Below, one piece after another: positions 8,066 to 16,914 of a DNA stretch of 64,000 bases. The stretch covers positions 506,529 through 570,528 of the forward strand of contig NZ_MKVJ01000021.1 of assembly GCF_001898805.1 (NCBI RefSeq), given 5' to 3'. The position numbers and the translations under genes were made by a program. The notes below the pieces were generated by a model. That model did no database searches, had not been told where the DNA came from, and was given only the letters and a program-made list of their open reading frames with translations. The first letter of the stretch is position 1; every line of letters begins with the position of its first letter. Origin of the DNA: Leifsonia sp. 71-9. Its GTDB lineage: Bacteria; Actinomycetota; Actinomycetes; Actinomycetales; Microbacteriaceae.

Positions 8066-9652
8066 TCACATCCGGGCGATCCCCGAGGCGGGCGTCGCCG
8101 GGCCGTTGGCTTCGTCGACGTCGCTCGCGTCGGCATCGTCGGCGTCGGCACGGGTGTCGGCGTGCCCGTGCGCGCGCTGGGGAGCGGGTGCGGGCGGGGG
8201 CGCCGGGACGGGCCGGACGGGCCCCGTCGGGCGGTCACTCGCCGGCCGGTCGGCGGCCGGGAGGCGCGGCGCCCGTTCGGCACCGTGCGGCCGCGGCGCC
8301 TGCTCGTCGTCGAGACGGTAGTAGTAGTGGGCGTCCCCGGAGCGCTTCGCCCGCGCCTTGTTGAACACGATGCCCGCGACCGAGCCGCCGGCCCGGCGGA
8401 CCGCCTCCACCGCGTGCAGCAGCTGATTGCGGCGCACGGCGGTGCGGTCCACGATCACCACGGTGCCGTCGGCCTCCGGGACGAGCGTCGCGGCGTCGGC
8501 GACCGCGCCCAGCGGCGGTGTGTCGATCACGATGACGTCGAACATCCCGCGCGCCTCCTCGATCAGGGCGGTCATCGCGCGCGACGAGAGGAGCTCGCTC
8601 GGGTTCGGCGGGATGCGGCCGGCGGTCATGACCGAGAGGGCCCCGTCGTCGCCCCACGGCTGCACCGCGTCCGCCAGCGTCACGCGGCCGGCGAGCACCG
8701 TGCTGAGACCCGTCCCTGGCACGAGGCCGGTGTAGCCCGCGACGCCGGGGCGGCGCAGGTCGGCGTCGATCAGGAGGATGCGCTTGTCGCCCTCGCTCAG
8801 GGCGATGGCGAGGTTGATCGCCACGGTCGACTTGCCCTCGCCCAGGATGGAGGAGGTCACGACGAAGACCGGAGAGGGCACATCCACGGCCACGAACTCG
8901 AGGTTGGCGCGCAGCTGCCGGAAGTCCTCCGCGCTGCTCGACCGGGTGTCGCCCACCATCGCCAGCCCTGGGGTGGCGCCGCGGCGGCGGCGGACGGTGC
9001 CCAGACTCGGGGCGCCCGAGACGGCGATCGCCTTCTCCTCCGAGTCGACGCGCGTGCTCAGCGTCTCGCTCAGCAGCAGGCCGCCCGCGGCGATCAGGAT
9101 GCCCACGATGAGGCCGATCAGGATGTTCAGGCGCTCGTTGGGTGCGGAAGGCCCCGCCGGCTCCACCGCGGGCGCGATGACCCGCGTGGCGACGGTCGGG
9201 TTGCCCTGCGCGTTCTTCGGGGCGATGTCCTCGACCTGCGTGCGCAGGCTCGCGGCCGTCGCGTTCGCGATGGCGGCCGCCTCCGTGGGCGAGGTGTCGG
9301 TGACGTCGAGCTGCAGGACGACCGTGTTCTGGGGGGTCGTGACCGAGATCTGCTTCGCGAGCGCCCCCGCCGTCGTGTCGAGGCCGAGACCGTCGATGAC
9401 CGGCTGGAGCACCACGGACGAGGTCGCGAGCTGCGCGAACGACAGCATCTGGTTCTGCGTGTAGGTCGACCCCTGGTTGATGTCGTTGCCCGTCACACCC
9501 GCGCTCAGCGAGAAGTACATGCTCGTCGTCGAGGTGTACTCCCGGGTGGAGAGCTGGCTCAGACCCCAGCCGGCGACGGCGCCGACGAGCGCGCCGATCA
9601 CGACGACGTACCAGAAGTGGCGGAACAGAGCGAGATACGGGTTCCTGTTCAT
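8066..9652 (-). CDS. Fused Wzz co-polymerase / bacterial tyrosine kinase (BY-kinase)
   Basis: This 528-residue protein combines a Wzz domain, with membrane helices at about 14-34 and 175-195 flanking an extracytoplasmic loop, with a cytoplasmic BY-kinase. The kinase has Walker A SSILGEGKST (267-276), Walker A' ILLIDADLRRP (292-302) and Walker B VIVIDTPP (373-380). HYYYRLDD at about 442-449 is a short tyrosine cluster, followed by an unusual tail of roughly 80 residues rich in Pro, His, Ala and Asp. It should control polymer length through phosphorylation cycling. ATG 9652 overlaps the polymerase stop (ATGA), with GAAGGA as ribosome site. Confidence 0.93.
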   Translation of the reverse strand: MNRNPYLALFRHFWYVVVIGALVGAVAGWGLSQLSTREYTSTTSMYFSLSAGVTGNDINQGSTYTQNQMLSFAQLATSSVVLQPVIDGLGLDTTAGALAKQISVTTPQNTVVLQLDVTDTSPTEAAAIANATAASLRTQVEDIAPKNAQGNPTVATRVIAPAVEPAGPSAPNERLNILIGLIVGILIAAGGLLLSETLSTRVDSEEKAIAVSGAPSLGTVRRRRGATPGLAMVGDTRSSSAEDFRQLRANLEFVAVDVPSPVFVVTSSILGEGKSTVAINLAIALSEGDKRILLIDADLRRPGVAGYTGLVPGTGLSTVLAGRVTLADAVQPWGDDGALSVMTAGRIPPNPSELLSSRAMTALIEEARGMFDVIVIDTPPLGAVADAATLVPEADGTVVIVDRTAVRRNQLLHAVEAVRRAGGSVAGIVFNKARAKRSGDAHYYYRLDDEQAPRPHGAERAPRLPAADRPASDRPTGPVRPVPAPPPAPAPQRAHGHADTRADADDADASDVDEANGPATPASGIARM

Positions 9653-10968
9653 GACGGTTCCTTCAGGGGTATCGGATGGAGCCGGCCGGTCGGGGCCGTG
9701 CTGAGCGAGGTCTCGCGTTCGGCGTCGATGCGCCTCTGGCGGGAGATCCACTGGCCGCTCGCGGCGATGCCCGCGACGGCGAAGAGCAGGATGGAGTACT
9801 GGGTGATCAGGGCGACGGTCGCGAGAGCCGGGATCTGGGCGACGATGGCGATGGTGCCGGGGACGGCCCTCCCGCGCAGGACGGTCCAGAGGGCGCCGGC
9901 CAGGGCGACGCAGGCGAGCAGCATCGCCAGGAAGCCGTTGGTGAGCCCGGTCAGCAGGAGCTGGCTGTCGATCGAGACGAAGTGGGCGAAGTGCAGCGTC
10001 CCGCTCGAGTCCTTCTGCGCCGAGTCGGCGACTCCGACGGGGTTCATGCTGCCGAGCAGCGAGAGCAGGTTGCCGCGGTAGTCGGCGCTGCCGGTCGCCT
10101 CGCTGCCCGCGTCGTCGAAGACCGACAGCACGAGCGGGGCGGCCGCCACGGACGCGGCGATCAGCACGGACAGCGTGATCGCGCGCGCCTTCGCCGAGAT
10201 GTCCCTGGCGAAGAAGACGGAGAGCACGAGGGCGATCGCCGCGCAGAGCATCGCCGTGCGGCTGAAGCTGACGACGCATCCCGCCAGCATGATCGACACC
10301 ATGGCGACCTTGAGCCAGAGCCGGAACGGCGCCGCGATCGCGAACGGGATGGCGAGGGCGAGGCTGCAGCCCAGCGCGATGGAGTGGCCGAAGGCCGCCT
10401 CCGCGCGCGGGACGCCGCCGCGGATCTGGATGGTGCCCCACACGCTGTAGAGGCCGTTGGAGGTGTGGAGGAGGACGAACGGGTTGAACCGGGTGACGAA
10501 CTCGATCACGGCGAGGGCGCCGACGACGGTGAAGGCGATCGCGATGGCGCCGCTCAGCCAGGCTGCGGAGACTCTCAGGGAGGCGACCCGCCCGACGACG
10601 TATCCGATGGCGAAGTACGACACCATCGTCACGAGCGTCGCGAAGGCGATCGAGGAGTTCCCGCCGAAGATGCCCATCGCGCCGATGATCAGCAGGATCA
10701 GCAGGAAGGCGTCGGCCGGGACGAGCCGGTAGCCGGGCACCGGGAGCAGCGCGGCGATGACGACGACGCCGACGGCGCTCACCGCCGGGAGGAACAGGTT
10801 GCCGTTGAAGCCGACGCCGATGCCGATCCAGATCGGCACGAGGCAGAGCACGGTCAGCCAGAGAGCGACGGACAGCCGCGGCGCCCGCCGCAGGACGATC
10901 AGCAGCACGATGGCCGCGACCACGCCGAGCACCTGGATCATCAGGTGATCAACGGAGGTGCCCGTCAT
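9649..10968 (-). CDS. Wzy-type O-antigen/EPS polymerase-ligase
   Basis: This 439-residue protein has about 10-12 hydrophobic helices and a larger periplasmic-side loop near residues 275-335 (DDAGSEATGSADYRGNLL onwards). This is typical of the O-antigen ligase/polymerase family, which joins lipid-linked repeat units. VVSFSRTAMLC resembles the conserved S-R segment of that family. It is the first gene of a two-gene minus-strand unit coupled to the Wzz/BY-kinase, so chain extension and length control are co-expressed. Confidence 0.87.
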   Translation of the reverse strand: MTGTSVDHLMIQVLGVVAAIVLLIVLRRAPRLSVALWLTVLCLVPIWIGIGVGFNGNLFLPAVSAVGVVVIAALLPVPGYRLVPADAFLLILLIIGAMGIFGGNSSIAFATLVTMVSYFAIGYVVGRVASLRVSAAWLSGAIAIAFTVVGALAVIEFVTRFNPFVLLHTSNGLYSVWGTIQIRGGVPRAEAAFGHSIALGCSLALAIPFAIAAPFRLWLKVAMVSIMLAGCVVSFSRTAMLCAAIALVLSVFFARDISAKARAITLSVLIAASVAAAPLVLSVFDDAGSEATGSADYRGNLLSLLGSMNPVGVADSAQKDSSGTLHFAHFVSIDSQLLLTGLTNGFLAMLLACVALAGALWTVLRGRAVPGTIAIVAQIPALATVALITQYSILLFAVAGIAASGQWISRQRRIDAERETSLSTAPTGRLHPIPLKEPS

Positions 10969-11065
10969 CGTCGTGCCTCTCGTCTGCGGGTCGGCGCATG
11001 AGCCGGGGTCGGGCCCGGCTGAGAAGTTGTCATGATACTCGTGCGGCCCCCCAGCCGACAGAGGA

Positions 11066-11094
11066 ACCGGGCGGGGCGAGACGCCCCGCCCGGT
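11066..11094 (-). terminator. Intrinsic terminator of the PKD/LamG gene
   Basis: ACCGGGCGGGGCG and CGCCCCGCCCGGT form a perfect 13-bp stem with a three-base AGA loop, 15 bases beyond the stop codon of the large secreted-protein gene. There is no long T-tract, as is common in actinobacteria. Confidence 0.8.
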
Positions 11095-11108
11095 CCTGTG
11101 ATCATCGG

Positions 11109-14100
11109 TCAGGGCACCGGGACCACCTGGTACGCGCTGTACCGGACGATCACGGGCGTGGTGGTCGAGGTCGCCGAGAGGTACTCGCGGAGGCCGACGC
11201 TGCCGGCCGTCTGCAGGGCGGCGGTGGTGTCCGTCGCCTGCAGCTGCCAGTTCGCCGGTGCCGTCTGCGACGCCGACCAGACCGAGGCCCGGATGGTCGT
11301 CGGGTTCGTGCCCGTCACCTGCACGCGGACCGACAGGGTGTCTCCCGCGTTGTAGGTGATGCCCGCGATGTTCGCCGCAGCGAGGGTCGTGGACCCCTGG
11401 AGCAGCTGGAGCTGCACCTGGCCGGTCGACTTGATCCAGACCCGGGCCTCGTAGTCCGTCGCCCCGACCAGGCGGCCGATGGCCGAGACGTACGTCCCGC
11501 CTCCGGTCGGCAGCGTCGTGGTACTGAACTGGGCCGTCGTGTCGGTGCTGGTCGAGCTGACCGCGTTCAGCGAGCTCGTCCGGCTGGATCCCGCGGGCGC
11601 CGTCTGCTGGCCGTAGCCGGGAGCGACCGCGTAGTTGGCCGCCCCTCCGCTCACGGTCCAGGCGCCTCCGGTGTCGGCGTTGCCCCAGCCGCTCGCGAGC
11701 GTCCGGTTGAACGTGTCGGCGGCGAGGGGCAGCGGACCGACCGGAGCGGTCGGGCTGACGCTCGCCGTCTTCTGGGCGGTCGCCCCCTGGTTGTCGGTCA
11801 CGGTCAGCGTGATCGTGTAGGTCCCGGCCGCGGCGTAGGTATGCGTCGCGGTCGCTCCCGTCCCGGTCTGCCCGTCACCGTAGTTCCAGGCGTACCCGGC
11901 GATCGTGCCGTCCGGATCGGACGAGCCGGTCGCATCCACCGACACGTTCAGGTTCGACACGGCGGTCGTGAACGCGGCGACCGGCGGCTGGTTGGCCGGA
12001 GCGGTGACGGTGACGGTGTGCGTCGTCGGCGCCGAGGCCAGGCCCAGGTTGTCGGTGACGGTCAGGCTCACGGTGTACGTGCCGGCTGCAGCGTACGTGT
12101 GGCTGGTCGTCGCACCGGTGCCGGTCTGCCCGTCACCGAAGTTCCAGGCGTAGCCGGCGACGGTCCCGTCGGGATCGCTCGAGGTGCTGCCGTCGAAGGC
12201 CACGGCGAGGTTGTTCGCCGAGGAGGTGAACGCGGCGGTCGGGGGCTGGTTGGCCGCCGTCGCCGTGACCTGCTTGGCGACCGGGGCCGACGCCGCTCCG
12301 GCGTTGTCGGTGACGGTCAGCGTGACGGTGTAGGCGCCCGGGTTCTGGTAGACGTGGGTCGGTGTCGCGCCGACCCCCGTCGAGCCGTCTCCGAAGTCCC
12401 ACGCGTACGAGGCGACCGTGCCGTCCGGGTCGCTCGACGCCGTGGCGTCGAACGCTCCGCTCAGGTTGGTCATCGTTGCGGTGAACGACGCCGTCGGTGC
12501 CTGGTTCGGCGTGGTGCCGGTGCCGAGGTTGTAGTGGTTGAGCACCGTCGAGGCGGAGAGCACCGAGGGGTACACGGCCGCTTCGTCGATGGTCCCGTTG
12601 AACCACGGGCTCGAGGATCCCCAGGTGGTGTCCCCGCCGATCCGCCAGTACCCGTTGTAGGGCTGGGCCTGGGTCTGCGGGTTGGTGCCCGCCAGCTGGC
12701 CGTCGACGTACAGCTTCATGCCGTCCGGTCCCTGGCTGGCGACCACCTGGTGCCACGACCCGTCGTTGTAGCTCGGGCCGGTGGTGATGGTGTTCGCCTG
12801 CCCGGTCCAGGTGCCGAACACGAGCTGGCCGTTGTCCTGCATGTAGACGTGGCGGTCGTAGTTGCTGGACGTGCCGCTCGTCGCGTCGCCGAATCCGATG
12901 ATCTTGCCTCCGGAGGTCGTGGTCGTCTTGAACCAGGCCTCCTCGGTGTAGACCGTCGGGTTCGCGTCCTGCGTGCCGCTCACGACCACTCCGCCGTTGA
13001 ACGTCGCGGCGGTGTTGGTCACGCCCGCCAGGGCTCCGCTGCTCTGCAGCGAGTAGGTGCCCTGGTAGTTGCCCGTCACCCCGTTGGGTCCGGAGTCGGC
13101 CGCCGTGGAGCCCTGCGACTCGCCGAGCCGCCAGTAGAACTCGGGGTTGCCCGCGTACACCGCGGCGCCGTAGGCGTCGCTCGGGGCCGGCGGGATCGGC
13201 GAGGGCTGACCGGCCGCGACGATCTGCGATGCGATCGTGGTGCGGCTGAGCGCGGTCGGGTAGAACGCGACCTGGGCGATCGAGCCGGCGAAGTTCTGAC
13301 TCGAGGGCTGCGACGGCCATCCGCTCAGGTTGTCCCCGCCGATGCGCCAGTACCCGCTGTAGGCCTGGCCGGAGGTGACGTCCGTGCGCGTTCCGACGAG
13401 CTTGCCGTCGACGTAGAGCTGCATCCCGCCCGAGCTGAGGCTCGCCGTGATCTGGTGCCAGTTGCCGTCGTTGTACGAGTTGGCGCTGTTCACCGTCGCG
13501 ACGCCGCCCGGGTACACGCCGAACCAGATGCGTCCGGAGTTGTCCATGTACACGTGCCGGTCGTAGCTGCCCGACGTCCCGGTGTTCGAGTTGCCGAACC
13601 CGATGATCTTGCCGCCCGAGGTGGAGGTGGTGTTGATCCACGCCTGGACGGTGAAGGTGTCGGGGCCGGTGATCTGCTGTCCCGCCTGCACCCAGCTGTT
13701 GCCGTCGAACACGGCGGAGCCGGAGCCGGTGAGCGGTCCGCTCGTCGAGCGGGCGACGCCGCTCGGGAGGGTCAGATCGTTGAAGCCGACGTGGTCGTAC
13801 GCGGTCTGTCCGCTGGTCTCGTCCATCGGCCAGTACGCGCTGGCTCCGGCACCGGTCACGGTGTTGCCGTAGCTGCTCGACGTCCCGCTGGAGGCCACGG
13901 TGACGCTGGACGTGTCACGCGAGGTCGAGTTGTTGTCGGGGTCGTAGACCTTCACGTGATAGATGTGCGTCGATCCCGGCGCGAGCCCGGTGTCCACGAA
14001 GCCCATGGCGGGCGTCGTGTAGAAGTTGGACCGCTGGGTGGTCGTGTAGACCGGCGTGGTGCCGGCGTCGCGGTACACCTTGTAGGTCAGGTAGCCGTTG

Positions 14101-15536
14101 TCCTGGTCGTACGTGGCGTTCCAGGAGACACGCACCTGGCCGGCGGCGAACGACACGGCCTTCGGGACGAGCGGGATGCCCTGCGGTCCCACCTTGTTGG
14201 GCGCGACCGAGCGGACGCCGAAGCGGGTCAGGCCCTGGGAGGCGACCCCGTTGACGCTGGGGAACTCGCCGCCGGCGACGATGTACTTCGAGTTGCCCGC
14301 GATCGACCACGTCGCCTGGCTCTGCCCGGTGTAGGTGCCGGTCGTGAAGTTCGGGAAGTAGTCCTGCAGCGCCGGGGACGGCATTCCGCCCCAGTCGAAG
14401 TAGCCCATCGGGTCGTGCGCGAGGGTTCCGACCGTCGCCGCCGAGAAGGCGAGCAGGTGGTGGAACGTCCAGGTCGGCGAGGTCTGCGGGAAGCCGCCGC
14501 CGGCGATGTTGCCGCAGTAGTGCGGGTGGCCGACGACGTACAGCAGGGAGTTCACCGCGGCCACCGAGTAGGTGTCGCCGTGGCAGTCCTCGATCCACTG
14601 GATGTTCCCGGTCGTCGGGTCGGCCGAGAACGCGCCCTCGAGGTTGCCGGTCCCGCCGACCCAGTCGTAGCCGGAGCCGTAGACCGCGGTCGGGGTGGCG
14701 ACGAGGGAGGTGATGCTCGCGTTCTTGCCGTAGTCCTGCACCTTCTGGTTCACCGACCAGGGGAGGTAGGCGCCCGTGGTCGCGTCCACGGCGCCCAGGC
14801 CGAGCGCCGAGTTGCCGGACAGGCTCGCGAACTGGCCGCCGACGTACACGCGCGACCCGTCCGTGCTGGCTGCCAGCGCGTTGACGTTGTAGTCCGCGTC
14901 GGCCTGGAACGGGAGCGTCGCGCCCGTGGTCGGGTCGAGGGCGGCGACGCGCTGCTTGGCGACGCCGTTGGCGGTGGTGAACCATCCGCCGGCGTAGACC
15001 GCGTTGTTGGTCACCGCCAGCGCGCGCACGGAGGCGCCCATGACCGGCTTGAACGAGGCGATGCGCTGACCGGTGGCGGTGCTGTACGCGGCGATGCGGT
15101 AGGCCCCGACCCCGTCGGCCGTGGTGAAGTCGCCCGCCACGTAGACGCGGCTGCCGTCGGGGGACCCGGCGACGGCGAGCGCTTGCGCGTTGAGGTTGGG
15201 CGCGAAGTTGGTGAGGAGGGTGCCGGTGGTCACGTCGTAGGCGAGCACGTTGTTGCGCGCGACCGTGTTGACCCCGGCCGCCGAGCCCGCCGGGCGGGCG
15301 GTGGTGAAGCTTCCGGCGACGTAGTCGATGTTGCCGACGACCGCCTGCGCCCAGACGACGCCGTTGATCTGCGGGGTCGGGAGCACATCGGCGGTCACGG
15401 TCGGCGGCGTCGCCGGATTCGCGGGGTTGGGAGGGGCGCTGTCGGCGAAAGCGGGCCCGGCGGCGAAGAACGCGCCGAAGCCGAGTGCGATGGCTGTGGT
15501 GATGGCGAGCGTCCTCGCTCGGGGCAGTCGTTTCAT
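11109..15536 (-). CDS. Large secreted multi-domain protein: beta-propeller-like, Fn3, two LamG, three PKD domains
   Basis: This 1475-residue protein starts with a Sec signal peptide (about 1-31, ending PAFADSA). An N-terminal region to about 455 follows with repeated VYVAGDFTTADG / VYAGGWFTTANG / VYVGGQF blades. Then come a fibronectin-III-like segment (about 457-545), two LamG/concanavalin-like domains (about 562-782 and 795-995), three PKD repeats (about 1009-1260, each with WxFGDG or NYGDG) and a C-terminal beta-rich domain starting ADTFNRTLASGW. No sortase or S-layer motif is seen. ATG 15536 is chosen for the GGAG nine bases upstream. Its place inside the EPS cluster suggests matrix or glycan binding. 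Confidence 0.82.
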   Translation of the reverse strand: MKRLPRARTLAITTAIALGFGAFFAAGPAFADSAPPNPANPATPPTVTADVLPTPQINGVVWAQAVVGNIDYVAGSFTTARPAGSAAGVNTVARNNVLAYDVTTGTLLTNFAPNLNAQALAVAGSPDGSRVYVAGDFTTADGVGAYRIAAYSTATGQRIASFKPVMGASVRALAVTNNAVYAGGWFTTANGVAKQRVAALDPTTGATLPFQADADYNVNALAASTDGSRVYVGGQFASLSGNSALGLGAVDATTGAYLPWSVNQKVQDYGKNASITSLVATPTAVYGSGYDWVGGTGNLEGAFSADPTTGNIQWIEDCHGDTYSVAAVNSLLYVVGHPHYCGNIAGGGFPQTSPTWTFHHLLAFSAATVGTLAHDPMGYFDWGGMPSPALQDYFPNFTTGTYTGQSQATWSIAGNSKYIVAGGEFPSVNGVASQGLTRFGVRSVAPNKVGPQGIPLVPKAVSFAAGQVRVSWNATYDQDNGYLTYKVYRDAGTTPVYTTTQRSNFYTTPAMGFVDTGLAPGSTHIYHVKVYDPDNNSTSRDTSSVTVASSGTSSSYGNTVTGAGASAYWPMDETSGQTAYDHVGFNDLTLPSGVARSTSGPLTGSGSAVFDGNSWVQAGQQITGPDTFTVQAWINTTSTSGGKIIGFGNSNTGTSGSYDRHVYMDNSGRIWFGVYPGGVATVNSANSYNDGNWHQITASLSSGGMQLYVDGKLVGTRTDVTSGQAYSGYWRIGGDNLSGWPSQPSSQNFAGSIAQVAFYPTALSRTTIASQIVAAGQPSPIPPAPSDAYGAAVYAGNPEFYWRLGESQGSTAADSGPNGVTGNYQGTYSLQSSGALAGVTNTAATFNGGVVVSGTQDANPTVYTEEAWFKTTTTSGGKIIGFGDATSGTSSNYDRHVYMQDNGQLVFGTWTGQANTITTGPSYNDGSWHQVVASQGPDGMKLYVDGQLAGTNPQTQAQPYNGYWRIGGDTTWGSSSPWFNGTIDEAAVYPSVLSASTVLNHYNLGTGTTPNQAPTASFTATMTNLSGAFDATASSDPDGTVASYAWDFGDGSTGVGATPTHVYQNPGAYTVTLTVTDNAGAASAPVAKQVTATAANQPPTAAFTSSANNLAVAFDGSTSSDPDGTVAGYAWNFGDGQTGTGATTSHTYAAAGTYTVSLTVTDNLGLASAPTTHTVTVTAPANQPPVAAFTTAVSNLNVSVDATGSSDPDGTIAGYAWNYGDGQTGTGATATHTYAAAGTYTITLTVTDNQGATAQKTASVSPTAPVGPLPLAADTFNRTLASGWGNADTGGAWTVSGGAANYAVAPGYGQQTAPAGSSRTSSLNAVSSTSTDTTAQFSTTTLPTGGGTYVSAIGRLVGATDYEARVWIKSTGQVQLQLLQGSTTLAAANIAGITYNAGDTLSVRVQVTGTNPTTIRASVWSASQTAPANWQLQATDTTAALQTAGSVGLREYLSATSTTTPVIVRYSAYQVVPVP

Positions 15537-15577
15537 GGGTCGGGTCTCCATGCTGTGGGTGGGTGAGGTCGCAGCGA

Positions 15578-15600
15578 CAATGAAGTGAAACTTCCTCAAC
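15578..15600 (-). promoter_or_regulatory. Weak GTGAG-type motif before the PKD/LamG gene
   Basis: On the minus strand TTGAGGAAGTTTCACTT matches the 6287-6308 motif at 12 of 17 positions and lies about 42 bases before the start codon of the PKD/LamG gene. The match is weaker than for the other copies and could be chance. Confidence 0.25.
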
Positions 15601-15654
15601 AATGGATATAGGCTACCGCCGTGGCTCCCGTCAGGGAGTGCCCCCAATACAGGG

Positions 15655-15673
15655 GTGAGTAATATTCACTTTG
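15655..15673 (+). promoter_or_regulatory. GTGAG-type motif upstream of the DUF1972 glycosyltransferase
   Basis: GTGAGTAATATTCACTTTG shares 14 of 19 bases with the minus-strand motif at 6287-6308. It is preceded by the same CCCCCAATA block and lies at nearly the same distance (about 75 bases) before the start codon. GTGA and TCAC within it form a short dyad. It sits in the 211-bp divergent spacer 15537-15747. Confidence 0.45.
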
Positions 15674-15747
15674 TCGCGTTCTGAGCTACTGTGACCCTGA
15701 CCGCACCCGACCGCGGTCATCGCAGCATTCGCCGAGGGGAGGAATGA

Positions 15748-16914
15748 ATGCCTACGTCACGTGCATCGACGGGCGTTCCGACCGTCCGCATCCTCGGCAC
15801 CCACGGCGTCCCCGCGAACTACGGCGGGTTCGAGACCGCCGCCGAGAACGTGGCGCTCTTCCTGCGCGATCAGGGCTGGAAGGTCATCGTCTACTGCCAG
15901 GCCGAGGGCCGGGGGCCGATCGTCACCGACGAGTGGAACGGGATCGAGCGCGTCACCATCCCGGTGCCGGCGACCGGCTGGCTCGGCACCAGCCGCTTCG
16001 ACCTGCGCTCCATCGCCCACGCCTCCCGCCGCCCGGGACTCTGCCTGACCTTCGGCTACAACACCGCGGTCTTCAACATCTGGCAGCGGCTCAAGCGGAT
16101 CCCGAACGTCATCAACATGGACGGCATCGAGTGGTCGCGCGCCCGCTGGGGCAAGATCCGGCAGGCGATCCTCTACACCAACGAGCGGATCGCCTGCGTG
16201 GTCGGCGACACCCTGATCGCCGATCATCCCGAGATCGAGGTCTACCTCCGGCGCAAGGCACCGGCCCGCAAGATCACGATGATCACGTATGGAGCGCACC
16301 GGGTGGAGTCCGCGCCCGAGGCTCCGGTGCGGGCGCTGGGACTCGAGCCGGGCCGCTACTTCACCCTCATCTGCCGCCCGATCCCCGAGAACTCGATTCT
16401 CGAGCTGGTCACCGCGTTCTCCGCGGAGCGCCGGGGCGTCGAGCTCGCCGTCTTCGGCCGCTACGACCCCGAGAGCGATCCGTACCACCGCGCGGTCGTG
16501 GCGGCCGCGTCCGACGAGGTCCGCTTCGTCGGCCCGGTGTACGAGCCCGAGCGGATCGCGGCGCTCCGCCTCCACGGACTCGGCTACTTCCACGGCCACA
16601 CCGTCGGCGGCACGAATCCGTCGCTCGTCGAGGCGATGGCCGCGGGCAACGCCGTCCTCGCCCACGACAACCCCTACAACCGGTGGGTGGCCCAGGATGC
16701 GGCCCTCTACTTCACGACGGCGGCCGACGCGTCCGAGCACATCGCCCGGCTCGTCGCCGACGCGGGACTGCGCACGCAGCTCTCCGCCGCGGCCCGCGAG
16801 CGGCACGCCGCCGAATTCACCTGGGAGCACGTCGCCGGCCAGTACCGCGACGTGCTCGCCTCCTACCTGGAGCGGACACATGACGATCGACGCACCCTCG
16901 ACCCGGCCCGCTGA
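15748..16914 (+). CDS. DUF1972/GT4 glycosyltransferase (rhamnosyltransferase-like)
   Basis: This 388-residue GT-B enzyme opens with ILGTHGVPANYGGFET (about 15-30), the hallmark of DUF1972 glycosyltransferases often assigned as beta-1,4-rhamnosyltransferases. HGHTVGGTNPSLVEAMAAGNAVLAHDN near 285-310 carries the donor-binding Glu residues, split here by family-typical Gly/Asn. GGGGAGG precedes the second of two closely spaced ATG codons, 15748. It starts a three-gene plus-strand operon, overlapping the oxidoreductase by 35 bases. The acceptor is unknown. Confidence 0.88.
   Translation: MPTSRASTGVPTVRILGTHGVPANYGGFETAAENVALFLRDQGWKVIVYCQAEGRGPIVTDEWNGIERVTIPVPATGWLGTSRFDLRSIAHASRRPGLCLTFGYNTAVFNIWQRLKRIPNVINMDGIEWSRARWGKIRQAILYTNERIACVVGDTLIADHPEIEVYLRRKAPARKITMITYGAHRVESAPEAPVRALGLEPGRYFTLICRPIPENSILELVTAFSAERRGVELAVFGRYDPESDPYHRAVVAAASDEVRFVGPVYEPERIAALRLHGLGYFHGHTVGGTNPSLVEAMAAGNAVLAHDNPYNRWVAQDAALYFTTAADASEHIARLVADAGLRTQLSAAARERHAAEFTWEHVAGQYRDVLASYLERTHDDRRTLDPAR

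Noticed and set aside
10969-11060. A possible further GTGAG-type motif before the Wzy gene (TGAGAAGTTGTC at about 11020)
   Set aside because: Only the TGAGAA core and two further bases agree with the other copies, about 8 of 16, which is not distinguishable from chance.
10998-15566. A very long open frame (over 1500 codons) on the plus strand opposite the PKD/LamG gene
   Set aside because: Its translation is Arg/Gly/Val-rich without domain motifs. It is the mirror of a GC-rich coding gene whose minus-strand product has a signal peptide, Fn3, LamG and PKD domains.
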